This document shows, piece by piece, positions 18,083 through 26,262 of a stretch of DNA of 64,000 nt. The number at the start of each line of letters is the position of its first letter. The first letter of the stretch is position 1. The notes under the pieces were generated by a model. That model did no database searches and was not told the origin of the DNA. It saw only the letters and a list, made by a program, of their open reading frames with translations. The DNA lies in contig NZ_RJJE01000009.1 of assembly GCF_003721565.1 (NCBI RefSeq), positions 1,054,934 through 1,118,933 on the forward strand, read 5' to 3'. A program made the position numbers and the translations under genes. The stretch comes from Rufibacter immobilis. GTDB lineage: Bacteria > Bacteroidota > Bacteroidia > Cytophagales > Hymenobacteraceae.

Positions 18083-18130
18083 TTTTGCGTTTAGGGGCTC
18101 TTTTTGGAAAAAGAGCCCCTAAACGCAAAA
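18083..18130. repeat. REP-like palindrome, fully symmetrical copy
   Basis: TTTTGCGTTTAGGGGC ... GCCCCTAAACGCAAAA with centre TCTTTTTGGAAAAAGA. Both halves match, so no orientation can be assigned. Confidence 0.95.
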
Positions 18131-18219
18131 CGGCTTCCGGCAGATGATGTGTCTTCCCGTAAGGCCTGCTGCTCTATTTTTCCTACAACGGTAAAACCTT
18201 TTCTTTTTCAGGAAGTATA

Positions 18220-18237
18220 TTTCAATAAATATTGAAA
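18220..18237. promoter_or_regulatory. Palindromic operator of the GbsR/MarR gene
   Basis: TTTCAATA-AA-TATTGAAA, perfect 8-bp arms. It overlaps the TTG that would serve as -33 box for the promoter at 18253, so it is placed for autorepression. Confidence 0.6.
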
Positions 18238-18260
18238 GTTTGAAAACTTATGTATATTTG
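18232..18260 (+). promoter_or_regulatory. Promoter of the GbsR/MarR gene, probably leaderless
   Basis: TTG (18232-18234), 18-bp spacer, then TATATTTG (18253-18260). The ATG at 18265 starts only four bases later, so the transcript probably begins at or very near the start codon. Confidence 0.6.
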
Positions 18261-18264
18261 AGCC

Positions 18265-18771
18265 ATGGAATTAGCAGAGGCGAAACAACGGTTCATAGAA
18301 GCCTGGGGAAAACTGGGGTCTGAGTGGGGCATTAACCGCACCATGGCCCAGGTACACGCCCTGCTCTTGATTTCGCCGGAGGCCCTCACCACCGAGCAGG
18401 TGATGGAGCAACTGCAGATTTCGCGCGGCAACGCCAACATGACCCTGCGTGACCTCATTAACTGGGGCCTTATTGAGAAGCAGCACCGCAGCGGCGAGCG
18501 CAAGGAATATTTCTTCGCGGAGAAAGATGTCTGGACCATTGCCCGCCAGGTAGCCAAAGAACGCAAACGCCGCGAGCTGGAACCGGTGCTCAAGCTGCTC
18601 ACGCAGCTACAGGAAGTGGAAGGCGATGCGCAGGACCCTGACTACAGTACTTTCAAAAAATCGGTGACGGACATTAACAAGCTGGCCGGTAACGTGGACA
18701 AAACCCTGGAGACCATGCTGAAAGCCGAGGAGAACTGGTTCTTCGGGTCTATTTTCAAGCTGTTCAAGTAG
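18265..18771 (+). CDS. GbsR/MarR-family transcriptional regulator
   Basis: A 168-residue winged-helix regulator. The N-terminal part carries the MarR/GbsR DNA-binding domain (about 10-100), with recognition helix region QLQISRGNANMTLRDLINWGLI and wing RSGERKEYFFAE. The C-terminal helices (about 110-168) look like a dimerisation stem. GbsR-type repressors bind short palindromes, and one overlaps this gene's own promoter. Downstream genes in the same direction encode a TIGR01777 epimerase and a DUF2071 protein, so it probably regulates this three-gene cluster. The inducer is unknown. Confidence 0.88.
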   Translation: MELAEAKQRFIEAWGKLGSEWGINRTMAQVHALLLISPEALTTEQVMEQLQISRGNANMTLRDLINWGLIEKQHRSGERKEYFFAEKDVWTIARQVAKERKRRELEPVLKLLTQLQEVEGDAQDPDYSTFKKSVTDINKLAGNVDKTLETMLKAEENWFFGSIFKLFK

Positions 18772-18791
18772 CGGCTATTTTTTTGCCTTTT

Positions 18792-18823
18792 ATGTTTCAA
18801 TTTTTACTGAAAATTCAAAACAT
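18792..18823. promoter_or_regulatory. Possible second operator before the TIGR01777 gene
   Basis: Imperfect inverted repeat ATGTTTCAATTTTT / AAAATTCAAAACAT (11 of 14 paired) containing a TTCAA half-site like that at 18220. Suggestive only. Confidence 0.3.
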
Positions 18824-18847
18824 TTAATCACTTAAAAAAACAATAGT

Positions 18848-19912
18848 ATGGCCAAGATTGTCTTAGCAGGCGGAAGCGGCTTTATTGGGCAGCTCCTCTC
18901 CCACCATTTCCTCGCCAAGGGCGATGAGGTAGTCATTCTCACCCGGAAACCCGCCGCGTGGCAAACTCCGGCCCGGCAAATCTACTGGGATGCCACTGGC
19001 CCCGGACCATGGGTGCAACACCTGGAACGCGCCGATGTCCTGATCAACCTCACGGGCAAAAGCGTGAACTGCCGCTATACCCAAAAGAATAAGCAGGAAA
19101 TTATTTTTTCACGGGTGAATGCTACTCAAGCTCTGGGAGACGCGGTGCGGCAATTACAGCGTCCGCCCCGACTCTGGATCAACGCCTCCTCGGCCACCAT
19201 CTACCGCCACGCGCAGGACGGTCCGCAAGACGAATTGACGGGCGAGATTGGCACGGGTTTCTCGGTGGAAGTATGCGGCAAATGGGAGAACGCCTTCTAC
19301 GCCCAGCACACGCCCGGCACCCGTAAGATTGCTCTGCGCCTGGCCATTGTCTTGGCCAACGAAGGAGGGGTGATGCCTTATTACCTGAACCTGGCCCGTC
19401 TGGGGCTGGGCGGCCGCCAAGGCAACGGCTTGCAGTGCTTCAGCTGGATTCATGCCCGGGATGTGATTAGCGGCATTGAGTTTCTGATGCAGCACGAAGA
19501 ACTGGAAGGTGACTTCAATCTTTCCTCTCCCCGCCCCGTGCCCAACCACCATTTCATGCAAACACTGCGGCAGGCCCTGGGCATTTCCTTTGGCCTGCGG
19601 GCCAGAAAATGGATGCTGGAGATTGGCGCCTGGCTCCTGAGAACAGAAACCGAACTGCTCCTGAAAAGCCGTTGGGTAGTGCCCACCCGCCTGCAACAGT
19701 CCGGGTACCAGTTTCAGGTACGAACCATTGAAGAGGCCGTGCGGCTGTGCCTGCCTGCCAAAGAAGCGGTTCCTGTTTTAAGCCCCAAATTTGAAAAACA
19801 GCCCCAAAAGGGGAAAGACTTAAGTTATTCTTTGGCAAGTTCTAACGTTCAGACTTCCACTTATGAAAAAGACCTTCCTTACCGCCGAATGGCGCAAACT
19901 CATCATCGCTAA
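18848..19912 (+). CDS. TIGR01777 family NAD(P)-dependent epimerase, with anomalous C-terminal tail
   Basis: An extended-SDR/epimerase-like protein (354 residues; the family is usually about 300). GGSGFIG near the N-terminus binds NAD(P). The C-terminal DUF1731 motif region (RKWMLEIGAWLLRTETELLLKSRWV) ends near residue 300 with GYQFQVRTIEEAVRLCL. The final 50 or so residues have no family counterpart. They read through a decayed palindromic repeat (19772-19812) and then overlap the DUF2071 gene by 50 bp in another frame, so the native stop codon appears lost. The function is presumed sugar-nucleotide or lipid-related epimerase/reductase; the substrate is unknown. Confidence 0.85.
   Translation: MAKIVLAGGSGFIGQLLSHHFLAKGDEVVILTRKPAAWQTPARQIYWDATGPGPWVQHLERADVLINLTGKSVNCRYTQKNKQEIIFSRVNATQALGDAVRQLQRPPRLWINASSATIYRHAQDGPQDELTGEIGTGFSVEVCGKWENAFYAQHTPGTRKIALRLAIVLANEGGVMPYYLNLARLGLGGRQGNGLQCFSWIHARDVISGIEFLMQHEELEGDFNLSSPRPVPNHHFMQTLRQALGISFGLRARKWMLEIGAWLLRTETELLLKSRWVVPTRLQQSGYQFQVRTIEEAVRLCLPAKEAVPVLSPKFEKQPQKGKDLSYSLASSNVQTSTYEKDLPYRRMAQTHHR
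19772..19812 (+). repeat. Decayed REP-like element inside a reading frame
   Basis: TGTTTTAAGCCCC ... GAAAAACAGCCCCAAAAGG resembles other degenerate copies (compare 12408). It is the only copy found wholly inside a coding frame. Confidence 0.5.
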
Positions 19913-20579
19913 TTATGCCATTGATCCGCAGTTGCTGGTCAGGCACCTCCCCCCTCACACAGAACTTGATCTCTGGAACGGCACCTGCTACGTGAGCCTC
20001 ATTGGGTTCATGTTCCAGAACACGCGAATCAAAGGCATTCAGGTGCCGTTTCACGTTAACTTTGAGGAGGTAAACCTCCGTTTTTACGTGAAGTACCTAG
20101 ACAACGGACTATATAAACGGGGGGTGGTGTTCATCAAAGAAATAGTCCCCAAACCTGCGATTACCTTGATAGCTAACGTGCTGTATGGTGAGCACTATGC
20201 CACCCGACCTATGCAACATACCTTGGAGCAGCAAGAGAACGAACTGAAGGTTGAGTACCGATGGCAGGAAAAGTCTTGGTATCATCTACGGGTTCTGACT
20301 TCAGCCACATCGCACCCTATTGCGGAGGGAAGCGAGGCAGAATTTATTACAGAGCATTACTGGGGGTATACCAAACGTAACGGATACAAGACCTCTGCTT
20401 ATCAGGTAGAACATCCCCGGTGGGAGGTTTATCCGGTGAAGGAATACGCTATTTCCGCGGATTTCCAGGCGCTCTATGGCCCTGAGTTCGTGGTCCTGAA
20501 CACTGCCTCCCCACTTTCCGTTTTCCTGGCCGAAGGCTCCCCCATCGTGATCAAAGAAGGAGATTACCTGAAGAGCTGA
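19863..20579 (+). CDS. DUF2071 family protein (YqjF-like)
   Basis: A 238-residue protein matching the DUF2071/YqjF family: N-terminal MKKTFLTAEWRKLIIANYAI, then PPHTELDLWNGTCYVSLIGFMF, the conserved RFYVK and YNWTKRNGYKT-like stretch (here WGYTKRNGYKT), and FLAEGSPIVIKEGD near the end. The family fold resembles acetoacetate decarboxylase, but its biochemical role is unknown. The gene overlaps the 3' extension of the TIGR01777 gene and is probably co-transcribed with it. Confidence 0.85.
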   Translation: MKKTFLTAEWRKLIIANYAIDPQLLVRHLPPHTELDLWNGTCYVSLIGFMFQNTRIKGIQVPFHVNFEEVNLRFYVKYLDNGLYKRGVVFIKEIVPKPAITLIANVLYGEHYATRPMQHTLEQQENELKVEYRWQEKSWYHLRVLTSATSHPIAEGSEAEFITEHYWGYTKRNGYKTSAYQVEHPRWEVYPVKEYAISADFQALYGPEFVVLNTASPLSVFLAEGSPIVIKEGDYLKS

Positions 20580-20718
20580 CGCAACGCCGTGAGAAAATCC
20601 AGACGTGCAGACCTGTGTCAGATGCACCAACAACTGATGGATCACAGGCCCAATAAGCAGTTTGTCCTTTCCTTCTTTTGATACTGTTCTTGAAATTATG
20701 GCCTAAAATGTTAGGAGA

Positions 20719-22824
20719 CTAACGCTTGAAATAGACCGTAAAGGTAGAGCCTTTGCCTTTCTCGCTTTCCACCTCAATTCTGCCACCGGCGTTTTCCACA
20801 ATGCGTTTGACAATGTAGAGGCCAATGCCGGTGCCTTCCACGTGGTCATGCAGGCGCTTGAACATGGTGAAAATCTTTGCTCGGTCTTCTGGTTTCATGC
20901 CCAAACCGTTGTCTGTGACAGACAGCACCAGAAACCCCGGCACATGCTCCGTGCGGATCCTGATTTCTGGCGCACGCTCTGGACTGCGGTACTTGAGGGC
21001 GTTGCTGAACAGGTTGTAGACAATGCTGCGCACATTCTTAGCCGAGAACTTCACGGTGGAGTCTGGGCTTAGGCGGGTGTTGATAACAGCTCCGGTGCTG
21101 TTGATGGTGTTCTCAAAATCCAGCTGCACGTCAGCTAGCACATCCCGCAGGTCTATGGAGGTCACATCATCCCCGGCCACACGCTGAACTTTGGCTACCT
21201 CCGTAAGGTCTGCCACGGCCCGCTTGAACCTGTTCACAGAGGCGTGCATGAGGCTGAGTACCCGTTGCACCACGTCTTGCTGTTTAATGTCTTCCGGCAG
21301 GTAATCCAGCAGGGTGTCCATGAGGCCCTCAATGTTAGAGATGGGCGCTTTGAGGTCATGGGAGGCGGAGTACACAAAATTATCCAGATCAGCGTTGATG
21401 GCGCGCAGCTCCGCGTTCATCGCCTCTATTTCATGGCGGGCCTCTACCTGCTCGTTTATCCCAATGGCCACGGCAATCACGCCTATGATCTCTCTTTTGG
21501 CATTGCGCATGGGGTGGTACACAAAGCTGAAGTACACGGGCTCCAACTGGCCATTGCGCTCCAGCATGACCTGCAGTTCATTGTTCACATAGGGCACCCC
21601 AGAAGTGTACACCCCATCCAGCAGCTCTTTGATGCCTTGGTCCTTCACCTCAGGCAAGGCCTCCAGAATGGGTTTCTTGATCACATCTTCATACTGCTTG
21701 CCCCAGAGTTCACAAATGCCGGGGTTAGCCAGTTCCACCACATGTTCTGGTCCGCGCAGAATACAAATGGCCACCGGTGCCTGCTCAAATAATGCGATCA
21801 ACTCGGCTTGCTGACGGGCCGCTTCTTCCCGAGCTTGGATGCTGGCAATAGACGTGGCAACCTGCCCCACCAGCAACTCATGGAAGTTTTGGTAATCCTG
21901 GTCATATTCCAGCTCATGGCTGATGCCTGACACAAAGAAACCAATCAGGCGGTTTTGCCCAGGCTGAAAAATAGGCAGCACCACAGCCCTCTGCGGCATC
22001 TGGACCACCTGCCCGTCTTCCCGCAGGCTATGCAGGTCTTCCACCAAGTACAGGGCATGGGTACGCTGCACCTCCGTAAAAGGCCACTTGCCCACGGTTT
22101 CAGGGGTGGAGAGCGGCACTCTTTCCGGGGCCCTTTCCTGACCAGATGCGCCCAGAAGCCTAGCTTCTGTCTCTTGTCGGTTAATGAGATAGATCTGGCT
22201 AAAAGGCAGGTCAAGGGGGTTCTGGGCTAAAATCTGCGAGGCCTCCTGGCAAGCCTGGTCCAGCGACTGGATCTGGGCCATGGCATCGGCTATGTCTTTC
22301 AGGGTTTTGAGGCGGCGTTGCCCAAGCACGGTGCTGGTTACCTCTGTACAGGCGCAGAAAACGCCGTACACCTGCCCCTCGTCATTAAAGGCGGGGCTAT
22401 AGGAAAAGGTCCAATAGGTTTCCTCCAGAAATCCCTTCCGTTCCAGAATAAGGCGCAGGCCTTCGGCATAGAAAGAGTCCCCACCGTTCAGGATATTTTC
22501 CGCGATGCCTCCTATGTCTTTCCAGACCTCAGCCCAGACTTTTCTGGCCGAGGCCCCCAACGCCGCCGGATGTTTATCGCCCAGGGCGGGAATATAGGCA
22601 TCATTGTGAAAGGCATACAGTTCCCTGGACCACCAGATAAACATGGGGAAGTTTGAGTTCAGTAGCAGCCTGATGTTTGCCTGCAAACTCTGGGGCCAAT
22701 TAGTAGGTGGCCCTAGCGGATGCGCTTCCCAATTGAAGGCCCGCATCATGGCCCCCATCTGTCCTTTTCCCTGAAAAATACGCAACGCATCTGCGGCAAC
22801 TTCATCTCTGTAGTTCTGTGGCAT
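20719..22824 (-). CDS. PAS/GAF sensor histidine kinase
   Basis: A 701-residue cytoplasmic-looking sensor kinase without transmembrane segments. In order: a PAS-like domain (about 35-165), a GAF domain (about 170-325), a PAS domain (about 335-460), a HisKA dimerisation domain with phospho-acceptor His489 (ASHDLKAPISN), and a HATPase_c domain (about 590-701) with N-box NLFSNALKYR, G1 VTDNGLGM and G2 GTGIGLYIVK. No response regulator is adjacent, so it is an orphan kinase; partner and signal are unknown. Confidence 0.92.
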   Translation of the reverse strand: MPQNYRDEVAADALRIFQGKGQMGAMMRAFNWEAHPLGPPTNWPQSLQANIRLLLNSNFPMFIWWSRELYAFHNDAYIPALGDKHPAALGASARKVWAEVWKDIGGIAENILNGGDSFYAEGLRLILERKGFLEETYWTFSYSPAFNDEGQVYGVFCACTEVTSTVLGQRRLKTLKDIADAMAQIQSLDQACQEASQILAQNPLDLPFSQIYLINRQETEARLLGASGQERAPERVPLSTPETVGKWPFTEVQRTHALYLVEDLHSLREDGQVVQMPQRAVVLPIFQPGQNRLIGFFVSGISHELEYDQDYQNFHELLVGQVATSIASIQAREEAARQQAELIALFEQAPVAICILRGPEHVVELANPGICELWGKQYEDVIKKPILEALPEVKDQGIKELLDGVYTSGVPYVNNELQVMLERNGQLEPVYFSFVYHPMRNAKREIIGVIAVAIGINEQVEARHEIEAMNAELRAINADLDNFVYSASHDLKAPISNIEGLMDTLLDYLPEDIKQQDVVQRVLSLMHASVNRFKRAVADLTEVAKVQRVAGDDVTSIDLRDVLADVQLDFENTINSTGAVINTRLSPDSTVKFSAKNVRSIVYNLFSNALKYRSPERAPEIRIRTEHVPGFLVLSVTDNGLGMKPEDRAKIFTMFKRLHDHVEGTGIGLYIVKRIVENAGGRIEVESEKGKGSTFTVYFKR

Positions 22825-22978
22825 AAAGGGAGGTTAATGGGCAATTATTGATTTGGGATTTCGCACCAGCAAAGTTTCTGAAAACAAGGGCATACCTTAT
22901 ACGGACTGCCGCCGAAAGAAGGCAGCATCTTTTCCGCAGACAGAAGAGAACATCTGACTACAAAACAAAAGGAACACC

Positions 22979-23016
22979 TGTTTTAGGCGCTCCTTTTACA
23001 GAATGAAAGCCAAAAT
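22979..23016 (+). repeat. REP-like palindrome, degenerate copy
   Basis: TGTTTTAGGCGCTCC ... GAAAGCCAAAATAG, in the 263-bp gap between two minus-strand genes. Nothing else was recognised in the gap. Confidence 0.4.
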
Positions 23017-23087
23017 AGTTACAGTCCCCAGAGTAAGTTACTGGTTTCTGGGAGACTCCTTTTTCTTCCTTTTCCGTGGCACTGTAG

Positions 23088-25883
23088 CTAGAACCGGAAA
23101 AAGCTGTTGGTGCCGCCCACTTTGCCGCCGAAGTTGCGGATGTTGTAAGTAAACGTGAGCATGGCGTAGCGGGTAAGCACCTGCGTCTGGAAGTCTTCCA
23201 CAAAGTTCTCCCTAATGGCCCGGTACGCCCCTATGTTCTGGTCCAGCAAATCATACACCGACAGTTTCAGCTGCGCCCGGTCGTTTTTCAGGAAAAGGAA
23301 GGTAACGGCGGCGTTCAGGCGGCTGATGTCTTTGCGCAGGCCGGGCGCCACGTTGGAGTTGTAGGTGTAGTCAAATGTGGCTTCCCAGACAATCTTCTTA
23401 GGCACGCGCACCACCACGCCGGTACGGGAGGTAGTGGTAGAAAACCGGATGTCCTGGAACGCATCATCTTCATACACACTGCGCCGGCGGCCCAGGGTAA
23501 ACGACTCATTGAACTCAAACTTGTCGTTCAGGTTCACGCGCGCGCTCAGGCTAGGGTTGAGGGAGATATTCTGCCCGTAGCTGCGCAGGTTGTTGAGGAT
23601 GATGAGCGTTTTCATGTAGTTCACCCACAGGGAGGCCGTGAGGGAAAACTGCCGCTGGCCGTCAAACTTCCAGTCTTTTGTAACTTCAGTGCTGCTGTTC
23701 AACTGCCAGTTCCCGTCGGTGTTCACGGGGCGGGTGGTCTGCTGGCCGGTGGTTTCGTCTAAGGTTCTGGCCCGGGTCACGGCGTCATTGCTGATGCTCC
23801 CCGACAGGTACGCCCAATAGTTGACAGACCGCTTGGTATCAAACTTCCGGAAATGCAGGTTCACCGAGTGCGAGATAGTGGGGGTGAGTTCCGGATTGCC
23901 GTACTGGATGAACAAAGGGTTGGACTGATCCGTGACGGGCTGCAGATCGGCGGCCGAGGGCTCCCGCACGTTCACGTTGTAGCTGAAGTTGAAGCTTTTC
24001 CAGCTGGCTGTGAGTGACGGGAACGCATAAAAGTAATCCTGATCAATGGGCTGGAGTTTCTGGAACGTGTTCTCAATGTTGAGCAGCGTAAACCGAATAC
24101 CCGGTTGCAGGGTCAGGTCCTTGACTTTCCACTTCAGGCTGGTGGTCACGTAATTGCGCCAGCCGCTGCGCTCCACCTTATCTGAGAGTGTCGGAAGCAA
24201 TAAAGGCTCCTCAGCTCCTTCGCCCGCCAAATCAAAGGTAGACACCCGGTTGCCGTCCTTGAAGTACTCAGCGTTCAGCCTCACTACGCCGCTCAGGTTC
24301 TTGCTGAAGGGCTCGGTATAAGAGAAGGAGGTATTGATGGCGCGGTTTGTCACCACATTATCGCGCAACTGGTCCAGGAACTCTGAGTAGGGATTCTGGC
24401 CGTAGTAATAGCTTTCTACTTGGTAGTATTGGTCCTGGTCACCATCGTTGATGTTATAGGTGCCATAGAAATTGAACTGCCGGCCTTTCTTCTTGCGCGA
24501 GCTTCGGTCAAACGACAGGTTCCCGGAGAAGGTGGTGGTGGTATTGTCCAGTTGTTGCTGGTTCTCACTGCTGTTGAGCGGCTCATTGATGCTGCGGAAG
24601 GTATTGGTGAACAGCCCCTGATTAGACGCGCTCCGGGCCAGCACCACGCTGGGCGAGAAACTGAGGTTGGTCACGGAGTCAATCTTCCAGTCAATTCTGC
24701 CGCCGAACCGGTGGCTTTGGTTGTCGCTGTCCTGGTTTCTAGTGCGACGCGAGACTAGTGTATCATTGGGGAGGCTCTGCGCCGAGTTCACCACTTGGTT
24801 CAGATCGGCGTCAATGCCGCCGTAGAAATACTGCAGGTTCACCTTCACGTCGCCTTTGAGCAGGGTGTTGAAGTTCCCACCCGCCCCGGTAGACCGCTGA
24901 ATGCCCTCTTCGGTGCCCCCGAAGGAAATGCCGTTCACGGCAAAACCGCCGTCGCTGCGCACCATAATGGAGTTCATGCCGCTGCGGTTAAAGCCGCCAA
25001 TACGGGAAATGTCCTCAAACCCGAAGGCCGGTTTGTTCAGGTTGTTAGAGTAACCCAGCACGCTGATTTGGGTGGTGTCCCGGAAGACGTTCAGGATACC
25101 GCCGCCTTCGTACCGTTGGTCAGTGCCCGTACCCGCGTACACCTTCCCAAACGCGCCCTGTTTGATGCCTTTTTTCAGCTTGAGGTTAATCACCTGCGGA
25201 ATCTCATTCACCGGCAGGTCGGGGTCTCTTCGCTGGGCATCGGGGTCGTTTACCACCTGCACCTTGTCAATCATGTCGGCGGGCAGGTTGCGGGAGGCCA
25301 CTTTGGGATCGTTCCCAAAAAACTCTTTTCCGTCTACCAGAATCTTGTTCACCGCCTTGCCGTTCACCGCAATACTGCCCGAACCGTCTACCGTCACACC
25401 CGGCAGTTTCTTCAGGAGGTCTTCCAGCAGCGCCGTGGGCAGGGTCTTGAACGAGTTGGCGTTGAACTCCAGCGTGTCTTTGCGCACTACAATGGGCGGT
25501 GCCTCAGACATGATCACCACTTCGCCCAACAAGTGATCAGCTTGGGTCATTTCCACTTGCCCTAAGTCCAGTTCTGCATTGCCGGCTGTTAAGGTAAACT
25601 CCTTCCGGTACACCTTGAAACCAGTCATGGTAATCACAATGCGCAGGGGTTTGTTCAGGGCCAGGCCAGGCACCCTGAAACTGCCTTTGTCATCACTCAC
25701 CCTAAACGTGACCAGCGTGGTGTCCTGGGCGGTATAGACTGCAATGGTGGCATAAGGCAGGGCTTCTTTGTGGGTAACGTCCCAGAGTTTGCCCTTCACC
25801 TCGCCTTTCTGGTTTTGGGCGAAAGTGGCCGTGGGCAGGCCCATCAAAAACAACAGCAAGCAAGTGAGTAAGCTTGATTTCAT
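23088..25883 (-). CDS. TonB-dependent receptor-like outer-membrane beta-barrel protein (OMP_b-brl_3 type)
   Basis: A large exported outer-membrane protein. I place the start at the ATG at 25883, since MKSSLLTCLLLFLMGLPTATFAQ is the signal peptide; the frame is open 17 codons further up. After the signal come a carboxypeptidase-regulatory-like domain (about 25-110, with ATIAVYTAQDTTLV), a plug-like region with LLKKLPGVTVDGSGSI and ILVDGKEFFGNDPKVA, then a long beta-barrel ending in FRF. This matches the Bacteroidota OMP_b-brl_3/TonB-receptor family, whose ligand is unknown and which normally works without a SusD partner. Confidence 0.88.
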   Translation of the reverse strand: MKSSLLTCLLLFLMGLPTATFAQNQKGEVKGKLWDVTHKEALPYATIAVYTAQDTTLVTFRVSDDKGSFRVPGLALNKPLRIVITMTGFKVYRKEFTLTAGNAELDLGQVEMTQADHLLGEVVIMSEAPPIVVRKDTLEFNANSFKTLPTALLEDLLKKLPGVTVDGSGSIAVNGKAVNKILVDGKEFFGNDPKVASRNLPADMIDKVQVVNDPDAQRRDPDLPVNEIPQVINLKLKKGIKQGAFGKVYAGTGTDQRYEGGGILNVFRDTTQISVLGYSNNLNKPAFGFEDISRIGGFNRSGMNSIMVRSDGGFAVNGISFGGTEEGIQRSTGAGGNFNTLLKGDVKVNLQYFYGGIDADLNQVVNSAQSLPNDTLVSRRTRNQDSDNQSHRFGGRIDWKIDSVTNLSFSPSVVLARSASNQGLFTNTFRSINEPLNSSENQQQLDNTTTTFSGNLSFDRSSRKKKGRQFNFYGTYNINDGDQDQYYQVESYYYGQNPYSEFLDQLRDNVVTNRAINTSFSYTEPFSKNLSGVVRLNAEYFKDGNRVSTFDLAGEGAEEPLLLPTLSDKVERSGWRNYVTTSLKWKVKDLTLQPGIRFTLLNIENTFQKLQPIDQDYFYAFPSLTASWKSFNFSYNVNVREPSAADLQPVTDQSNPLFIQYGNPELTPTISHSVNLHFRKFDTKRSVNYWAYLSGSISNDAVTRARTLDETTGQQTTRPVNTDGNWQLNSSTEVTKDWKFDGQRQFSLTASLWVNYMKTLIILNNLRSYGQNISLNPSLSARVNLNDKFEFNESFTLGRRRSVYEDDAFQDIRFSTTTSRTGVVVRVPKKIVWEATFDYTYNSNVAPGLRKDISRLNAAVTFLFLKNDRAQLKLSVYDLLDQNIGAYRAIRENFVEDFQTQVLTRYAMLTFTYNIRNFGGKVGGTNSFFRF

Positions 25884-26045
25884 ACAGGCAGGATAGAAAT
25901 GGAACATGAAGGAAAAAAGGTGGCTTTCAGGCACTAATGTTAAAGAATTACCCGTGAAGGGTCATGGTGCTGCCTCCACATTTAACAAACATTAACTTTT
26001 GAATCTCTGAACTTCAGGAAGAGACCAAGGCTCCAAAAGGCCTTT

Positions 26046-26084
26046 CCGTTTAGCGGCTGTTTTTCTGAAATCAGAGGCAAAACA
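26046..26084. repeat. REP-like palindrome, degenerate copy
   Basis: CCGTTTAGCGGCTG ... GAAATCAGAGGCAAAAC, within the 379-bp gap 25884-26262 between divergent genes. I see no gene or other clear element in the rest of that gap, which is AT-rich toward the M16 start. Confidence 0.6.
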
Positions 26085-26262
26085 CCAACCTAGGCTGCCG
26101 CTTTATATATTTCTTATATTTTTCCCCTGCTTTTTCTGCTTCTACCCCACTGCTCCAAGAGAACTGCTTCTTCTGCCAGATACAAAAACCAATAATTTTT
26201 TATAGAAATATCAGACTAATTAGTAAATTACTTAGGTCAAATTCATTTATAACCACAAGCGT

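Noticed and set aside
20676-20712. Further degenerate repeat after the DUF2071 gene
   Set aside because: Only the right half (GAAATTATGGCCTAAAATG) is faintly similar; too weak to count.
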